A stretch of 64,000 nucleotides of DNA from Nesterenkonia sedimenti (GCF_012641515.1 NZ_JABAHY010000001.1:310001-374000), one strand, 5' to 3'; numbered from the stretch's first letter, positions 17,847 through 27,153 are shown. A program made the numbers and translations. The notes: a model not told the origin generated them from the sequence alone.

Positions 17847-19397
17847 GTGATCAATGAATTTTCGCCCAAAGTGACCGCTGTTTCCTCTGCTGTGCACAAG
17901 GTCGACGCCGACGCCCTGGTTCTCGGTGTGGCCAAGGGCCCTGACGGCCCGGTGCTGCTGCCCAATCCGCTGGCCGAGAAGGCCGCCAAGGGGGTGGCCG
18001 ATTCGCTGAGCGCCCTGGGCGCCTCCGGGGCAGCTGATCAGCTGCTGCGTCTGCCCGGGGTGGACGGATTCAAATCCGAGACCCTGGTGCTGATCGGTGT
18101 CGGCAAGCTCACCGGCGAGCCCGACGGCGGCGTCTCCACCGAGGCCCTGCGCCGTGCCGCCGGTTCGGCCATCCGCCAGCTGCCCTCGGCGAAGTCGGTG
18201 GCCCTGGCGCTGCCGGCAGCCACTGTGGAGCAGGTCTCCGCTGTCGCTGAGGGTGCTGCCCTGGGTGCGTATAACTTCCCGCATTTCAAGGGGTCTGAGG
18301 AGGCTAAGTCCAAGACCCCGGTGGCAGAGATCGCCGTGCTGACCGAGCTGAAGGATAAGCACACTAAGCCGGCTGTTGCCCGGGCCGAGGCCGTGGGCGC
18401 TGCCGTGCGCGCAGTCCGCGATCTGGTCAACACTCCCCCCAGCCACCTCTACCCCGAGAGCTTCGCCGAGGTGGTCAAGGACCAGACCAAGGGCTCCAAG
18501 CTCAAGGTCAAGGTCTGGGATGAGAAGGACCTCGAGAAGGAAGGCTTCGGTGGTCTTCTGGGTGTCGGCGGCGGCTCCTCCCGCGGACCGCGCCTGGTTC
18601 GCCTGGAGCACTCCCCCTCGCGGGCAGCCGGACATGTCGCACTGGTCGGTAAGGGCATCACCTTCGACTCCGGCGGACTGTCGCTGAAGCCAGCCAATGC
18701 GATGACCACCATGAAGCTGGATATGGCCGGTGCCGCCACGGTGGCAGCAGTGGTCAAGGCCGCTGCCGATCTGGACCTGCCCGTGAAGGTCACCGGCTGG
18801 CTGTGCCTGGCTGAGAACATGCCCTCGGCAACTGCTCAGCGGCCCGAGGATGTCATCACCATCTACGGCGGTAAGACCGTTGAGGTGCTCAACACCGACG
18901 CCGAGGGCCGGCTGGTCCTGGCCGACGGCATCGTCGCCGCCGGTGAGGAGAACCCCGATGCCATCATCGACGTCGCCACCCTCACCGGTGCTCAGATGAT
19001 CGCCCTGGGCACCCGCACTGTCGGTGTCATGGGCAACCCGGATCTGCGGGAGGATCTGGTCGAAGCCTCCGACGACGCCGGGGAATCCCACTGGGGCATG
19101 CCCATCCCGGAGGAGGCCCTGGCCGGATTCGAATCCGCCGTCGCCGATCTCTCCAACCTCGGAGCCCGCGAAGGCGGTATGCTCAACGCCGCGGCGTTCC
19201 TGCGGGAGTTCGTCCCCCAGAAGCCCGGCAGCGATACCAAGGCCCTGGACCCGGAGAGCACACGCATCCCCTGGGCCCACCTGGACATTGCCGGTCCCTC
19301 CTTCAACGACAAGGGTGCCTACGGCTATGTCCCCAAGGGCGGAACAGGGGTCACCGTCCGCACGCTGATCACCTATCTCGAGGGCCTGACCCGCTGA
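17847..19397 (+). CDS. pepA: Leucyl aminopeptidase (M17 family)
   Basis: This cytosolic aminopeptidase (516 residues, normally hexameric) uses two metal ions. The family signature NTDAEGRL is at 349-356. The metal-binding and catalytic segments GKGITFDSGGLSLKP, MKLDMAGAA and the C-terminal IPWAHLDIAGPS are intact. I chose the GTG at 17847 (MINEFSPKVTAVSS): it is the only start giving a normal N-terminus, and it is preceded by TAGGAT-N7 with no ribosome binding site, suggesting a leaderless transcript. It is divergent from the PAC2 gene and lies 60 nt upstream of lpdA on the same strand, a conserved arrangement in Micrococcales. Confidence 0.96.
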   Translation: MINEFSPKVTAVSSAVHKVDADALVLGVAKGPDGPVLLPNPLAEKAAKGVADSLSALGASGAADQLLRLPGVDGFKSETLVLIGVGKLTGEPDGGVSTEALRRAAGSAIRQLPSAKSVALALPAATVEQVSAVAEGAALGAYNFPHFKGSEEAKSKTPVAEIAVLTELKDKHTKPAVARAEAVGAAVRAVRDLVNTPPSHLYPESFAEVVKDQTKGSKLKVKVWDEKDLEKEGFGGLLGVGGGSSRGPRLVRLEHSPSRAAGHVALVGKGITFDSGGLSLKPANAMTTMKLDMAGAATVAAVVKAAADLDLPVKVTGWLCLAENMPSATAQRPEDVITIYGGKTVEVLNTDAEGRLVLADGIVAAGEENPDAIIDVATLTGAQMIALGTRTVGVMGNPDLREDLVEASDDAGESHWGMPIPEEALAGFESAVADLSNLGAREGGMLNAAAFLREFVPQKPGSDTKALDPESTRIPWAHLDIAGPSFNDKGAYGYVPKGGTGVTVRTLITYLEGLTR

Positions 19398-19457
19398 TAG
19401 TCTGACCGGCAAGAATAATAAGTGAAAACGTCTCACCCCCTCGAAGGAGCCTGACTC

Positions 19458-20822
19458 GTGGCCGAAGAATTCGACGTACTGGTCCTTGGTGGCGGATCCG
19501 CCGGTTATGCTGCGGCACTGCGCAGTGTCCAGCACGGCTTTTCCGTCGCTCTGGTGGAGAAGTCCAAACTCGGCGGCACCTGCCTGCACACCGGATGCAT
19601 CCCCACTAAGGCATATCTGCACGCTGCAGAACTGGCTGATGAGGCCAGGGAGTCCGAGAAGTACGGCGTCAACGTCGACTTCAAGGGCATCGATATGGCC
19701 AAGGTCAAGGAGTACAAGGACGGCATCGTCGCCGGAAAGCACAAGGGTCTTTCCGGCCTGCTGAAGATGCGCAAGGTCCAGGTCATCGAGGGCGAGGGCA
19801 AGCTGGTCTCGCAAAACGAGGTCGAGGTCGCTGGAACCACTTACAAGGCTAAGAACATAGTTCTGGCAACCGGTTCCACCTCCAAGACCTTCGGCTTGCC
19901 GCTGAGCAATAAGATCATCACCTCCACCGAGGCACTGGAACTGGACTACACCCCGAAGTCCGCCATTGTGCTCGGCGGCGGTGTGATCGGCTCCGAGTTC
20001 GCCTCCGCCTGGAACTCCTACGGTGTCGACGTCACTATCATCGAGGGCCTGCCCAACCTGGTGCCCAATGAGGATCCCGCGATCATCAAGCAGCTGGAGC
20101 GCTCCTTCAAGAAGCGTGGCATCAAGTTCAACACCGGCACCTTCTTCAAGGAGGTCGAGGAGACCTCCGATGGCGTGAAGGTCACCCTGGAGGACGGCAA
20201 GTCCTTTGAGGCCGAGATCTGCCTGGTCGCCGTCGGACGCGGCCCGGTCACCGAGGGTCTGGGCTTCGAGGACCAGGGCGTCACCCTGGACCGCGGCTTC
20301 GTGATCACCGATGAGCGCCTGCACACTGGCGTGGGCAATATCTACGCCGTCGGGGATATTGTTCCCGGCCTGCAGCTGGCCCACCGCGGTTACCAGCAGG
20401 GAATCTTCGTCGCTGAGGAGATCGCCGGCAACAACCCGGTCATCGTCGAGGACATCAACATCCCCAAGGTGACCTTCACCGAGCCCGAGATTATGTCCGT
20501 GGGCTACACCCAGCCCAAGGCTGAGGAGCAGTTCGGCAAGGATCAGATCGAGGTCACCGAGTACAACCTCGCCGGCAACGGCAAGTCCTCGATCCTCGGC
20601 ACCGGCGGCATCATCAAGATGGTCGGCGTCAAGGGCGGTCCCATTGTCGGCGTCCACGGCATCGGCTCCCGCATCGGTGAGCAGATCGGTGAGGCCCAGC
20701 TGATCGTCAACTGGGAGGCGTACCCGGAGGATGTCGCCACCCTCGTCCACGCCCACCCCACCCAGAACGAAGCGCTTGGAGAAGCCGCCATGGCTCTCTT
20801 CGGCCACCCCCTCCACGGCTGA
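19458..20822 (+). CDS. lpdA: Dihydrolipoyl dehydrogenase (E3)
   Basis: This FAD/NAD disulfide oxidoreductase reoxidises dihydrolipoyl groups of the 2-oxoacid dehydrogenase complexes. The 454-residue protein has the FAD motif GGGSAGYAAA, the redox-active pair GGTCLHTGCIPTKA, the NAD motif GGGVIGSEFA and the C-terminal His-Glu dyad in HAHPTQNEALGEA. The start is a GTG at 19458 with GAAGGAGC ten bases upstream. It sits between pepA and the E2 gene (39 nt gap), so it probably serves that E2 directly. Strong codon bias suggests high expression. Confidence 0.97.
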   Translation: MAEEFDVLVLGGGSAGYAAALRSVQHGFSVALVEKSKLGGTCLHTGCIPTKAYLHAAELADEARESEKYGVNVDFKGIDMAKVKEYKDGIVAGKHKGLSGLLKMRKVQVIEGEGKLVSQNEVEVAGTTYKAKNIVLATGSTSKTFGLPLSNKIITSTEALELDYTPKSAIVLGGGVIGSEFASAWNSYGVDVTIIEGLPNLVPNEDPAIIKQLERSFKKRGIKFNTGTFFKEVEETSDGVKVTLEDGKSFEAEICLVAVGRGPVTEGLGFEDQGVTLDRGFVITDERLHTGVGNIYAVGDIVPGLQLAHRGYQQGIFVAEEIAGNNPVIVEDINIPKVTFTEPEIMSVGYTQPKAEEQFGKDQIEVTEYNLAGNGKSSILGTGGIIKMVGVKGGPIVGVHGIGSRIGEQIGEAQLIVNWEAYPEDVATLVHAHPTQNEALGEAAMALFGHPLHG

Positions 20823-20861
20823 GAAGCACCCAAGAGAATTCACGAGTAGGAGCCGGACCAA

Positions 20862-22619
20862 ATGTCTGAGACTGTCACCCTTCCCGCACTCGGTGAATCT
20901 GTCACCGAAGGCACTGTCACCCGCTGGCTCGTTGAGGTCGGAGAGGAGGTCGAGGTCGACCAGCCCATCGTGGAGGTCTCCACGGATAAGGTCGACACTG
21001 AGGTGCCCTCCCCTGTTGCCGGTACCGTCCAGGAGCTGCTGGCCGGTGAGGACGAAACTGTTGAGGTCGGTGCCCCGCTGGTGAAGATCGGCGAGGGCTC
21101 CGGTGGATCTGACAGCGGCGACGACGCCGGCTCCGCCCAGGAGCAGGAGGAGGCCGCCGCCGAAGCTGAGTCCCCCGAAGAGACCCAGGAGGCCGCTGAA
21201 GAGGAGGCCCCCACCCCGGCTGCCGGTGAGTCCGGCGGCGGTGAGGCCACCCCCGAGGAGGACAGCCCCGCCGAGGACACCGGCGGCGATGTCCAGGAGG
21301 TCACCCTCCCCGCTCTCGGTGAGTCGGTCACCGAAGGCACTGTCACCCGCTGGCTGGTAGAGGTCGGCGATGATGTCGAGGTCGACCAGCCGATCCTCGA
21401 GGTCTCCACCGATAAGGTCGACACTGAGGTGCCCTCCCCTGTGGCCGGTAAGGTCCAGGAGCTCAAGGTCGGTGAGGATGAGACGGTCGAGGTCGGCGCT
21501 GTGCTGGCCCTGATCGGTTCCGGCGCACCGGCTGCGAAGTCCCAGGAGCCCACCGATGAGGCTGCTGAGTCGGCACCTGCAGAGGAGCCCAAGGCTGAGG
21601 AGCCCCAGCCGGAACCGGCGAAGGATGAGCCAAAGCCTGAGCTGAAGCAGGAGAAGGAGGCTGAGCCCAAGTCCAGCGGCTCCGAGTCCTCCGACACCTC
21701 TGCCGAGGGCTATGTCACTCCTCTGGTCCGGAAACTGGCCAAGCAGGAGGGCGTGGATCTCTCCAGCATCAAGGGCACCGGAGTTGGCGGTCGGATCCGC
21801 AAGCAGGATGTTCTTGAGGCCGCAGAGTCCAAGAAGCCTGCAGCTGACTCCGCTCCCGCCTCCGGTGGCGAGACCAAGGCTGCCCCCAAGGTTGAGGTGG
21901 ACACCACCAAGCGCGGCACCACGGAGAAGGCTCCGCGGATCCGCCAGGTCATCGCCCAGCGGATGAACGAGTCCCTGGACATCTCCGCCCAGCTGACCCA
22001 GGTCCACGAGATCGATATGACCCGGATCGTGAACCTGCGGGCCAAGGCGAAGAACGCGTTCAAGGAGCAGAATGGCGCCAACCTCACCTACCTCGCCTTC
22101 ATCGCAGTGGCCACCACTGAGGCGCTGAAGCAGCACCCGGTGCTCAACGCCCAGTACGATCAGGACTCCCAGCAGATCACCTACCACGATGCCGAGCACC
22201 TCAGCTTCGCTGTGGACACCGAGAAGGGCCTCATGGTCCCGGTGATCTCGGATGCCGGGGACCTCTCCCTGGCCGGTATGGCCAAGAAGATCGCCGATGT
22301 CGCCGAACGGACCCGCTCCAATAAGATCAGTCCCGAGGAGCTCTCCGGTGGAACCTTCACCATCACCAACCTCGGTTCCTTCGGGGCTCTGTTCGACACT
22401 CCGATCATCAACCAGCCCCAGGTGGCCATCCTCGGTCCGGGTGCCATCGTCAAGCGGCCTATGGTCGTCACCGATGAGGACGGCAATGAGAGCATCGGCA
22501 TCCGCCATATGATGTACCTCTCGCTGACCTACGATCACCGCATCGTCGACGGCGCAGACGCCGGTCGTTTCCTCCAGACCCTCAAGCAGCGTCTTGAGGA
22601 CGGGAACTTCCAGGTCTGA
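20862..22619 (+). CDS. sucB: 2-oxoacid dehydrogenase E2, dihydrolipoyllysine acyltransferase
   Basis: This is the core acyltransferase of a 2-oxoglutarate (or pyruvate) dehydrogenase complex, 585 residues. It carries two lipoyl domains with lipoylated lysines at Lys43 and Lys185 in [11 protein letters not shown], joined by acidic Pro/Ala/Glu-rich linkers. Next come a peripheral subunit-binding domain (about 284-318, [20 protein letters not shown]) and a catalytic domain ending with [13 protein letters not shown] (His559, Asp563). Sequence alone does not settle whether it serves SucA, AceE or both; in corynebacteria one E2 serves both complexes. It lies after lpdA and before lipB/lipA, which supply its cofactor. 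Its 3' end overlaps the antisense kinase gene by 38 nt. Confidence 0.93.
   Translation: MSETVTLPALGESVTEGTVTRWLVEVGEEVEVDQPIVEVSTDKVDTEVPSPVAGTVQELLAGEDETVEVGAPLVKIGEGSGGSDSGDDAGSAQEQEEAAAEAESPEETQEAAEEEAPTPAAGESGGGEATPEEDSPAEDTGGDVQEVTLPALGESVTEGTVTRWLVEVGDDVEVDQPILEVSTDKVDTEVPSPVAGKVQELKVGEDETVEVGAVLALIGSGAPAAKSQEPTDEAAESAPAEEPKAEEPQPEPAKDEPKPELKQEKEAEPKSSGSESSDTSAEGYVTPLVRKLAKQEGVDLSSIKGTGVGGRIRKQDVLEAAESKKPAADSAPASGGETKAAPKVEVDTTKRGTTEKAPRIRQVIAQRMNESLDISAQLTQVHEIDMTRIVNLRAKAKNAFKEQNGANLTYLAFIAVATTEALKQHPVLNAQYDQDSQQITYHDAEHLSFAVDTEKGLMVPVISDAGDLSLAGMAKKIADVAERTRSNKISPEELSGGTFTITNLGSFGALFDTPIINQPQVAILGPGAIVKRPMVVTDEDGNESIGIRHMMYLSLTYDHRIVDGADAGRFLQTLKQRLEDGNFQV
20874..21023 (+). repeat. 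Lipoyl-domain direct repeat, copy 1 in sucB
   Basis: This covers residues 5-54 of the E2 protein. The copy at 21300-21449, 426 bp downstream in the same frame, is almost identical even at many third codon positions. Recent duplication or gene conversion between the two lipoyl domains is likely. Confidence 0.85.
21300..21449 (+). repeat. Lipoyl-domain direct repeat, copy 2 in sucB
   Basis: This is the second lipoyl domain (residues 147-196), matching copy 1. The shared core protein motif is [19 protein letters not shown], followed by the lipoylated [11 protein letters not shown]. Confidence 0.85.
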
Positions 22620-23592
22620 TCCACCGCCTCATTCGGGGCACAAGACCCCAGAATCGCAGAAACCCGGTTCCCCTTCGGTGGGGGCCGGGTTTCTGCGTTG
22701 CCGGAAGGACTGTGGGCAGCTCCTGCAGGGTGGCGTCATCGGCATGGGCGGTCATATCCAGGGCCTCAGGCTCGGCACAGCGGTAGATCTCCGAGGCGAA
22801 CTCCCAGGCACTGGGACGACTTCCGGGATCTGCCTCCAGAGCATCCTCCAGCAGTACCCCCAGCTCGCGGCGGGCCCGCGGCAGCAATGCTGCCAAGGGC
22901 GCCCTGCGCTGATCCCCATCAGGCAGCTGACCGGTCAAGGCATACCAGGTGGCAATCGCCAGCTGCCGGATATCCCCAGCAGCCGTTCCCGCTGTGTGCT
23001 CCATGCCCAGCAGCGTGGAGTCCCCGAGATCAGCCAGCCCGGGCCTACCTTCAGGGGTCAGCAGAATATTGGCAGCCGAGACATCACCATGGGCGGCCCC
23101 GCAGTCATGTAGATGCGCCAGGGCCTGGGCCACCGGGGAGAAGACGGTCACCGCCTGACCAGGGGTCAGCATCCGGCTGGTCCGCAGGAATCGGGCCAGA
23201 GAACCGCCGGTATAGGCCTGGAGGATCAATACCGGAGCCCCAGCAGTGGAGGCGATGCCCAGGGGTTTGACCAGATGCTCATGCAGCAGCGGCACCATGG
23301 CCTCCAGTTCGGCCCGAAGTGTCCGGGTGGGGACACTCCCGCGGGCGGACTGCAGAGGAATCTTCAGTGCCACCGTCTCCGGCAGCTTCTTACTCGGTAA
23401 TATCCAGTCGACAGCGGAGTCTGCCCCGCAGGTGCGACGGGCCAGCCACACCGCACAGCGGCCGCCTACCCCCAGCGGTCGCAGGGGCGTCAGCCCGGGG
23501 ATCTTCACCGGTGAGCTCGGCAGTGAGAGGCTTCGAAGGTCCATACCTCCCAAGGATGCCGTCGATTCCGAAAACCCGCTGAGGTTATCCAC
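22582..23592 (-). CDS. Ser/Thr protein kinase-like protein
   Basis: This is a eukaryotic-type kinase domain of about 260 residues followed by a short basic tail (336 residues in all), with no membrane segment. Visible elements are the glycine loop [12 protein letters not shown], the ATP-binding Lys in TVALKIP, the catalytic loop [11 protein letters not shown] (Asp and Asn kept, Arg of HRD replaced by Gly) and LADLGD in place of DFG. It is therefore probably active or an RIO/bud-like variant; activity is unproven. The start is uncertain: the GTG at 23592 is used here, with ATG 23544 (GGAGG too close) as the alternative. It lies antisense between sucB and lipB. Its 3' end overlaps sucB by 38 nt and contains the sucB hairpin. 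Confidence 0.75.
   Translation of the reverse strand: MDNLSGFSESTASLGGMDLRSLSLPSSPVKIPGLTPLRPLGVGGRCAVWLARRTCGADSAVDWILPSKKLPETVALKIPLQSARGSVPTRTLRAELEAMVPLLHEHLVKPLGIASTAGAPVLILQAYTGGSLARFLRTSRMLTPGQAVTVFSPVAQALAHLHDCGAAHGDVSAANILLTPEGRPGLADLGDSTLLGMEHTAGTAAGDIRQLAIATWYALTGQLPDGDQRRAPLAALLPRARRELGVLLEDALEADPGSRPSAWEFASEIYRCAEPEALDMTAHADDATLQELPTVLPATQKPGPHRRGTGFLRFWGLVPRMRRWIRPGSSRPQDAA
22655..22697. terminator. Hairpin after sucB, inside the kinase reading frame
   Basis: A 13-bp perfect stem (CGCAGAAACCCGG / CCGGGTTTCTGCG) with an inner CCCC/GGGG stem lies 35 nt past the sucB stop. It is a likely terminator for sucB although no long U-run follows. On the minus strand the same bases encode kinase residues ([15 protein letters not shown]). 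Confidence 0.65.
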
Positions 23593-23626
23593 AGGCAGAA
23601 TTCACTCATCGGGTGCCGATCAGGAG

Positions 23627-23632
23627 TAGGCT
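23627..23632 (+). promoter_or_regulatory. Candidate -10 (TAGGCT) for leaderless lipB
   Basis: TAGGCT-N7-ATG, with the ATG at 23640. An AGGAG at 23622-23626 would be unusually far (13 nt) to act as the ribosome binding site. Confidence 0.45.
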
Positions 23633-23639
23633 GGTCCCC

Positions 23640-24320
23640 ATGGTTTTGCACACTCGCTACCTCGGCTTCGACCCCGATCTGGTCGACTACACCGAAGCCT
23701 GGGATCTCCAGCGCCATCTGCATCAGCAGATCGTTGAGGGCACCGCTGAATCCACCCTGCTGCTGCTGGAGCATACGGATGTCTATACCGCTGGGAAACG
23801 CACTGAGGAGCAGGACCTTCCCCAGGACGGCACCCCTGTGGTCAATGTGGACCGCGGTGGGAAGATCACCTGGCACGGCAGGGGTCAGCTGGTGGGCTAT
23901 CCCCTGCTGCACCTGCGTGACCGATCTCTGGTCAAGGACTACGTCTGCGCCCTGGAGTCAGCGATCATCAAAGTGCTGGCTGAGGACTTCGGTATCCACG
24001 GTCAGCGCGTCGATGGACGCTCCGGAGTCTGGCTGCTCGAGGCCGGTCGGGCAGACCGCAAAATCGCAGCCATCGGCATCCGTGTCCACCACTCGGTGAC
24101 CATGCACGGTTTCGCCCTGAACTGCTCCAATGATCTCTCCCCCTTCGGCAGCATCATCCCCTGTGGGATCTCCGATGCCGATACCACCAGCATCTCTGCC
24201 GAGCTCGGCAGAACTGTCACCCCCGAAGAACTTGCCCCCCGTCTGGATGAGGAATTGCAGGCTGTACTGCCACGTTACATCCAGAGCACAGTGTCACCGC
24301 AGATGAAAGAGGCTGTTTGA
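23640..24320 (+). CDS. lipB: Octanoyl-[ACP]:protein N-octanoyltransferase
   Basis: LipB moves the octanoyl group from acyl carrier protein to the lipoyl domains of E2 and GcvH, the first step of de novo lipoate assembly. The 226-residue protein has [18 protein letters not shown], the catalytic Lys in [10 protein letters not shown] and the catalytic Cys region [21 protein letters not shown]. The ATG at 23640 ([21 protein letters not shown]) gives the family N-terminus; an in-frame GTG at 23613 would add nine atypical residues. The gene overlaps lipA by one base and lies downstream of the E2 gene whose domains it modifies. Confidence 0.96.
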   Translation: MVLHTRYLGFDPDLVDYTEAWDLQRHLHQQIVEGTAESTLLLLEHTDVYTAGKRTEEQDLPQDGTPVVNVDRGGKITWHGRGQLVGYPLLHLRDRSLVKDYVCALESAIIKVLAEDFGIHGQRVDGRSGVWLLEAGRADRKIAAIGIRVHHSVTMHGFALNCSNDLSPFGSIIPCGISDADTTSISAELGRTVTPEELAPRLDEELQAVLPRYIQSTVSPQMKEAV

Positions 24321-25360
24321 TGAGTGGATGCGCCCCCGCGGCTGCAGGAACCGGAACGATCGCGCCAGAGGGACGCCGGATGCTCCGGGTCGAGGCCAAG
24401 AACGCGGCGGTGCCCGTGGAGCGTAAACCCGAGTGGATGCGCACCAAGGTCAAAATGGGCTCCGAATTCGCCGAGATGAAGAAGCGAGTGGGTTCCAAGG
24501 GCCTCCACACTGTCTGCGAGGAGGCTGGCTGCCCTAATATCTTCGAATGCTGGGAGGACCGCGAGGCCACCTTCCTGATCGGCGGTTCAGCCTGCACTCG
24601 GCGCTGTGACTTCTGCGAGATCGACACCGGCCGGCCCGCCGCTCTGGATGAGGCCGAGCCCCTGCAGGTCGCCCAGTCGGTGGCCGAGATGCAGCTGCGC
24701 TACGCCACCGTCACCGGTGTGGCCCGTGACGATCTCCCCGATGAAGGTGTCTGGCTCTACGCCGAGACCATCCGCAAGATCCACGAGCTCAACCCCGGAA
24801 CCGGGGTCGAGATCCTGATCCCTGACTTCTCCGGCAAGCCGGAGAACATCGCCGGCATCTGCGAGGCCAAACCAGAGGTCTTCGCCCATAACGTCGAAAC
24901 TGTTCCCCGCATCTTCCGCCGCATTCGGCCCGCCTTCCGCTATGAGCGTTCCCTGGATGTGCTCACCCAGGGTCGCGACCACGGAATGATCACCAAATCG
25001 AACCTCATCCTGGGTATGGGTGAGACCCGCGAGGAGATCTCCGAGGCTCTTCACGACCTTCACGACGCCGGCTGCGATCTGCTGACCATCACCCAGTACC
25101 TGCGCCCGACTCCCCGGCATCTGCCGGTGGACCGTTGGGTCAAACCCCAGGAGTTCCTCGAGATCCAGCAGGAGGCCGAGGAGATCGGCTTCCTGGGCGT
25201 GATGTCTGGACCCCTGGTGCGCTCCAGCTACCGAGCTGGATCCCTCTGGGCCAAAGCCATGCAGCAGAAGGGCCGGGAGATCCCGGCAGAACTGGCACAT
25301 ATCGAGCCCAGCGGACAGACCAAGCAGGAAGCCGCCACTCTCGTAGCTGCAGGGTTCTGA
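24320..25360 (+). CDS. lipA: Lipoyl synthase
   Basis: This radical SAM enzyme inserts two sulfurs into the octanoyl chain on E2 lipoyl domains. The radical SAM cluster motif is C92-TRR-C96-DF-C99. The auxiliary cluster cysteines appear upstream in [13 protein letters not shown], and the C-terminal RSSYRAG block is present. The protein has 346 residues. The ATG at 24320 overlaps the lipB stop by one base (TGATG), so translation is coupled. With lpdA, sucB and lipB it forms a functional set that makes and uses lipoylated E2. Confidence 0.97.
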   Translation: MSGCAPAAAGTGTIAPEGRRMLRVEAKNAAVPVERKPEWMRTKVKMGSEFAEMKKRVGSKGLHTVCEEAGCPNIFECWEDREATFLIGGSACTRRCDFCEIDTGRPAALDEAEPLQVAQSVAEMQLRYATVTGVARDDLPDEGVWLYAETIRKIHELNPGTGVEILIPDFSGKPENIAGICEAKPEVFAHNVETVPRIFRRIRPAFRYERSLDVLTQGRDHGMITKSNLILGMGETREEISEALHDLHDAGCDLLTITQYLRPTPRHLPVDRWVKPQEFLEIQQEAEEIGFLGVMSGPLVRSSYRAGSLWAKAMQQKGREIPAELAHIEPSGQTKQEAATLVAAGF

Positions 25361-25362
25361 GC

Positions 25363-25368
25363 TAGACT
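25363..25368 (+). promoter_or_regulatory. Candidate -10 (TAGACT) for the DUF4191 gene
   Basis: TAGACT-N10-ATG just after the lipA stop. It would give a leader of about three bases. Confidence 0.35.
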
Positions 25369-25378
25369 GAGCCTCATC

Positions 25379-26170
25379 ATGGCATCACAGTCCTCCACTC
25401 GCAGCAAAGCACAGGCCAAAGCTGAGCTGAAGAAGCTCCGCGAACAGCAGAAGGCCCAGAAACAGCAGGCCAAGGCCGCCCGCAAGGCCAAGAAGGCCTC
25501 AGGCGAAGGCGTCTTCTCCCGGATCAAGCAGGTCTTCAATATGACCCGCTCATATGACCCCAAGATCCTCTGGTGGATGCTTCTGGTCGCGGTCCTCGTC
25601 TTCACGGTTATCTTCGTCCTGCTCAACTTCATCATCCACTGGATCGTCGCACTGATCCTCGCCCTGCCCTTCGCGCTGCTGGGTGCGATGATCACTATGA
25701 ACCGGCGCGCCGAAAAAGCGGCCTTCGCACGCATCGAAGGCCGACCCGGTGCAGCTGCCGCGGCCCTGGGCACCCTTCGCCGTGGTTGGGCCGTCACTGA
25801 GGAACCGGTGGCCATGGACCCCAAGACCCAGGACGCAGTCTTCCGCGTCACCGGCAAACCCGGTGTCGTCCTCGTCACTGAGGGCCCCAAGGGCCGAGTC
25901 AAGAAGCTGGTCGGCAAAACACAGAAGCAGCTGCGCCCTGTGCTGCGCAATGAGGTTCCCATCCACATCGTCCAGTCCGGACGCGGTGAGGGCCAGGTGC
26001 CCCTGCCCAAGCTGACCAAGCACATCAAGAAGCTGGATAAGTCGCTCAATAAGCACGAAATCCAGGAAGTCGAACGCCGACTCTCCACCCTGCCCATCGG
26101 CAAGCCGCCGATCCCCAAGGGTGTTGACCCCTGGCGGGCTAGGCCCGACCGCAAGGCTCTGCGCGGCTAA
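25379..26170 (+). CDS. DUF4191 domain membrane protein
   Basis: This 263-residue protein of the actinobacterial DUF4191 family starts with a long Lys/Ala/Gln-rich helix (about 1-45, probably coiled coil). Two adjacent membrane segments follow (ILWWMLLVAVLVFTVIFVLL and IVALILALPFALLGAMITM). The rest is a soluble domain of about 170 residues beginning with ITMNRRAEKAAFARIEGRPGA. No catalytic motif is recognised. The family is regularly found directly after lipA, as here (18 nt gap); its function is unknown. No good ribosome binding site precedes the ATG, and a TAGACT hexamer 10 nt upstream may give a near-leaderless transcript. Confidence 0.88.
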   Translation: MASQSSTRSKAQAKAELKKLREQQKAQKQQAKAARKAKKASGEGVFSRIKQVFNMTRSYDPKILWWMLLVAVLVFTVIFVLLNFIIHWIVALILALPFALLGAMITMNRRAEKAAFARIEGRPGAAAAALGTLRRGWAVTEEPVAMDPKTQDAVFRVTGKPGVVLVTEGPKGRVKKLVGKTQKQLRPVLRNEVPIHIVQSGRGEGQVPLPKLTKHIKKLDKSLNKHEIQEVERRLSTLPIGKPPIPKGVDPWRARPDRKALRG

Positions 26171-26181
26171 GGGAGCCCTCT

Positions 26182-26234
26182 GCGAGCGATCCGCTTCGCT
26201 CCGCTCGGTCGCGGTACCTAGCGGTTCGTACCGC
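26182..26234. repeat. Inverted-repeat cluster after the lip operon
   Basis: This stretch contains an imperfect GC-rich palindrome (GAGCG/CGCTC around 26184-26202) and a perfect 7-bp stem GCGGTAC (26211-26217) / GTACCGC (26228-26234) with a 10-nt loop. It is possibly a terminator region for the lipBA-DUF4191 genes. No U-run follows. Confidence 0.35.
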
Positions 26235-26282
26235 TTCCCTCCCGTCCCTTGCAGCTCATCACGCACAGAACTCCCTTGGTTC

Positions 26283-26291
26283 TGATAGACT
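26283..26291 (+). promoter_or_regulatory. Extended -10 (TGATAGACT) for rpsD
   Basis: This is a full TGNTANNNT extended -10. It would give a leader of about 150 nt before rpsD. No clear -35 is present. Confidence 0.5.
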
Positions 26292-26307
26292 GGATAGCTG
26301 TCTGGCA

Positions 26308-26416
26308 GGCAGAAGTGCGCCTTCTGCCGTAGTCACCGAGCAAACGGCAGCTCGAGCTCTCCCTATTGAGAAACACACGGAGGCCAGGTGCTGCCCATGT
26401 CACTGCCATGGGCAGC
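26308..26416 (+). promoter_or_regulatory. Structured rpsD 5' leader (two hairpins)
   Basis: Two strong stem-loops lie in the untranslated leader. The first is an 8-bp stem GGCAGAAG/CTTCTGCC with a 5-nt loop (26308-26328). The second is a 10-bp stem GCTGCCCATG/CATGGGCAGC with a 7-nt loop (26390-26416), 36 nt before the rpsD ATG. S4 is known to regulate its own mRNA in other bacteria, so this could be an autoregulatory leader; that is inference. Confidence 0.4.
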
Positions 26417-26452
26417 GGATAAACATCATGCCGCAAGCAGAAAGAGAAGAGA

Positions 26453-27085
26453 ATGCCTAAGACTCCATTGCGTGCACGCCGCACCGTGAAGGCCTCACGT
26501 GCCCTCGGCGTCGCGCTGACTCCCAAGGCCCAGAAGTACCTGGACCGCCGCCCCTACGGCCCCGGCCAGCACGGCCGCACCCGGCGCCGCACCGACTCCG
26601 ACTACGCCGTCCGGCTGCGCGAGAAGCAGAAGCTGCGCGCACAGTACGGCATCCGCGAGTCCCAGATGCTGCGCTACTACGAGGAAGCCAAGCGGATGAG
26701 CACCGGTCTGACCGGTGAGAACCTCATCGAGCTGCTGGAATCCCGTCTGGACGCCCTGGTCCTGCGTGCTGGCTTCGCCCGCACCATCGCCCAGGCCCGC
26801 CAGTTCGTGGTGCACCGCCACATCCTGGTCAACGGCAAGCGAGTGGACCGTCCCTCCTTCCGCGTGAAGCCGGGCCAGATGATCCACGTGCACGAGCGCA
26901 GCGAGAAGTTCGAGCCCTTCCAGATCGCCGCAGCCGGCGCCCACCAGGAGGTCCTGCCGGATGTTCCCGGTTACCTCAACGTGGAGCTGGACAAGCTGCA
27001 GGCTACTCTGACCCGTCGCCCCGAGCGCTCCGAGGTCCCCGTGACCTGCGAAGAGCAGCTCGTGGTTGAGTACTACGCTCGCTGA
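26453..27085 (+). CDS. rpsD: 30S ribosomal protein S4
   Basis: This is the primary 16S rRNA-binding protein of the 30S subunit (210 residues). The S4 RNA-binding domain is evident (LESRLDALVLRAGFARTIAQ, VVHRHILVNGKRVDRPS). The N-terminus lacks the zinc-binding cysteines of C-plus S4, so it is the C-minus form common in actinobacteria. The ATG at 26453 has AGAAGAGA upstream. It is monocistronic by appearance, with its own extended -10 promoter, a structured leader and a strong terminator hairpin before alaS. Confidence 0.98.
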   Translation: MPKTPLRARRTVKASRALGVALTPKAQKYLDRRPYGPGQHGRTRRRTDSDYAVRLREKQKLRAQYGIRESQMLRYYEEAKRMSTGLTGENLIELLESRLDALVLRAGFARTIAQARQFVVHRHILVNGKRVDRPSFRVKPGQMIHVHERSEKFEPFQIAAAGAHQEVLPDVPGYLNVELDKLQATLTRRPERSEVPVTCEEQLVVEYYAR

Positions 27086-27101
27086 TCCACAGCAGATCCT
27101 T

Positions 27102-27145
27102 CACAGTGCCCGCCGAATCCCATCTGGGGTCCGGCGGGCACTGTG
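27102..27145 (+). terminator. rpsD terminator
   Basis: A perfect 14-bp stem (CACAGTGCCCGCCG / CGGCGGGCACTGTG) whose loop contains a further CCC/GGG pair is followed by CTTTC. It lies 16 nt past the rpsD stop. Confidence 0.85.
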
Positions 27146-27153
27146 CTTTCGCA

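Noticed and set aside
17619-22538. A 1639-codon open frame antisense to pepA, lpdA and sucB
   Set aside because: All three sense genes are in the same frame, and highly expressed GC-rich genes avoid TTA, CTA and TCA codons, whose complements are the stops in this antisense frame. The predicted peptide is low-complexity Gly/Leu/Asp sequence without any recognisable domain.
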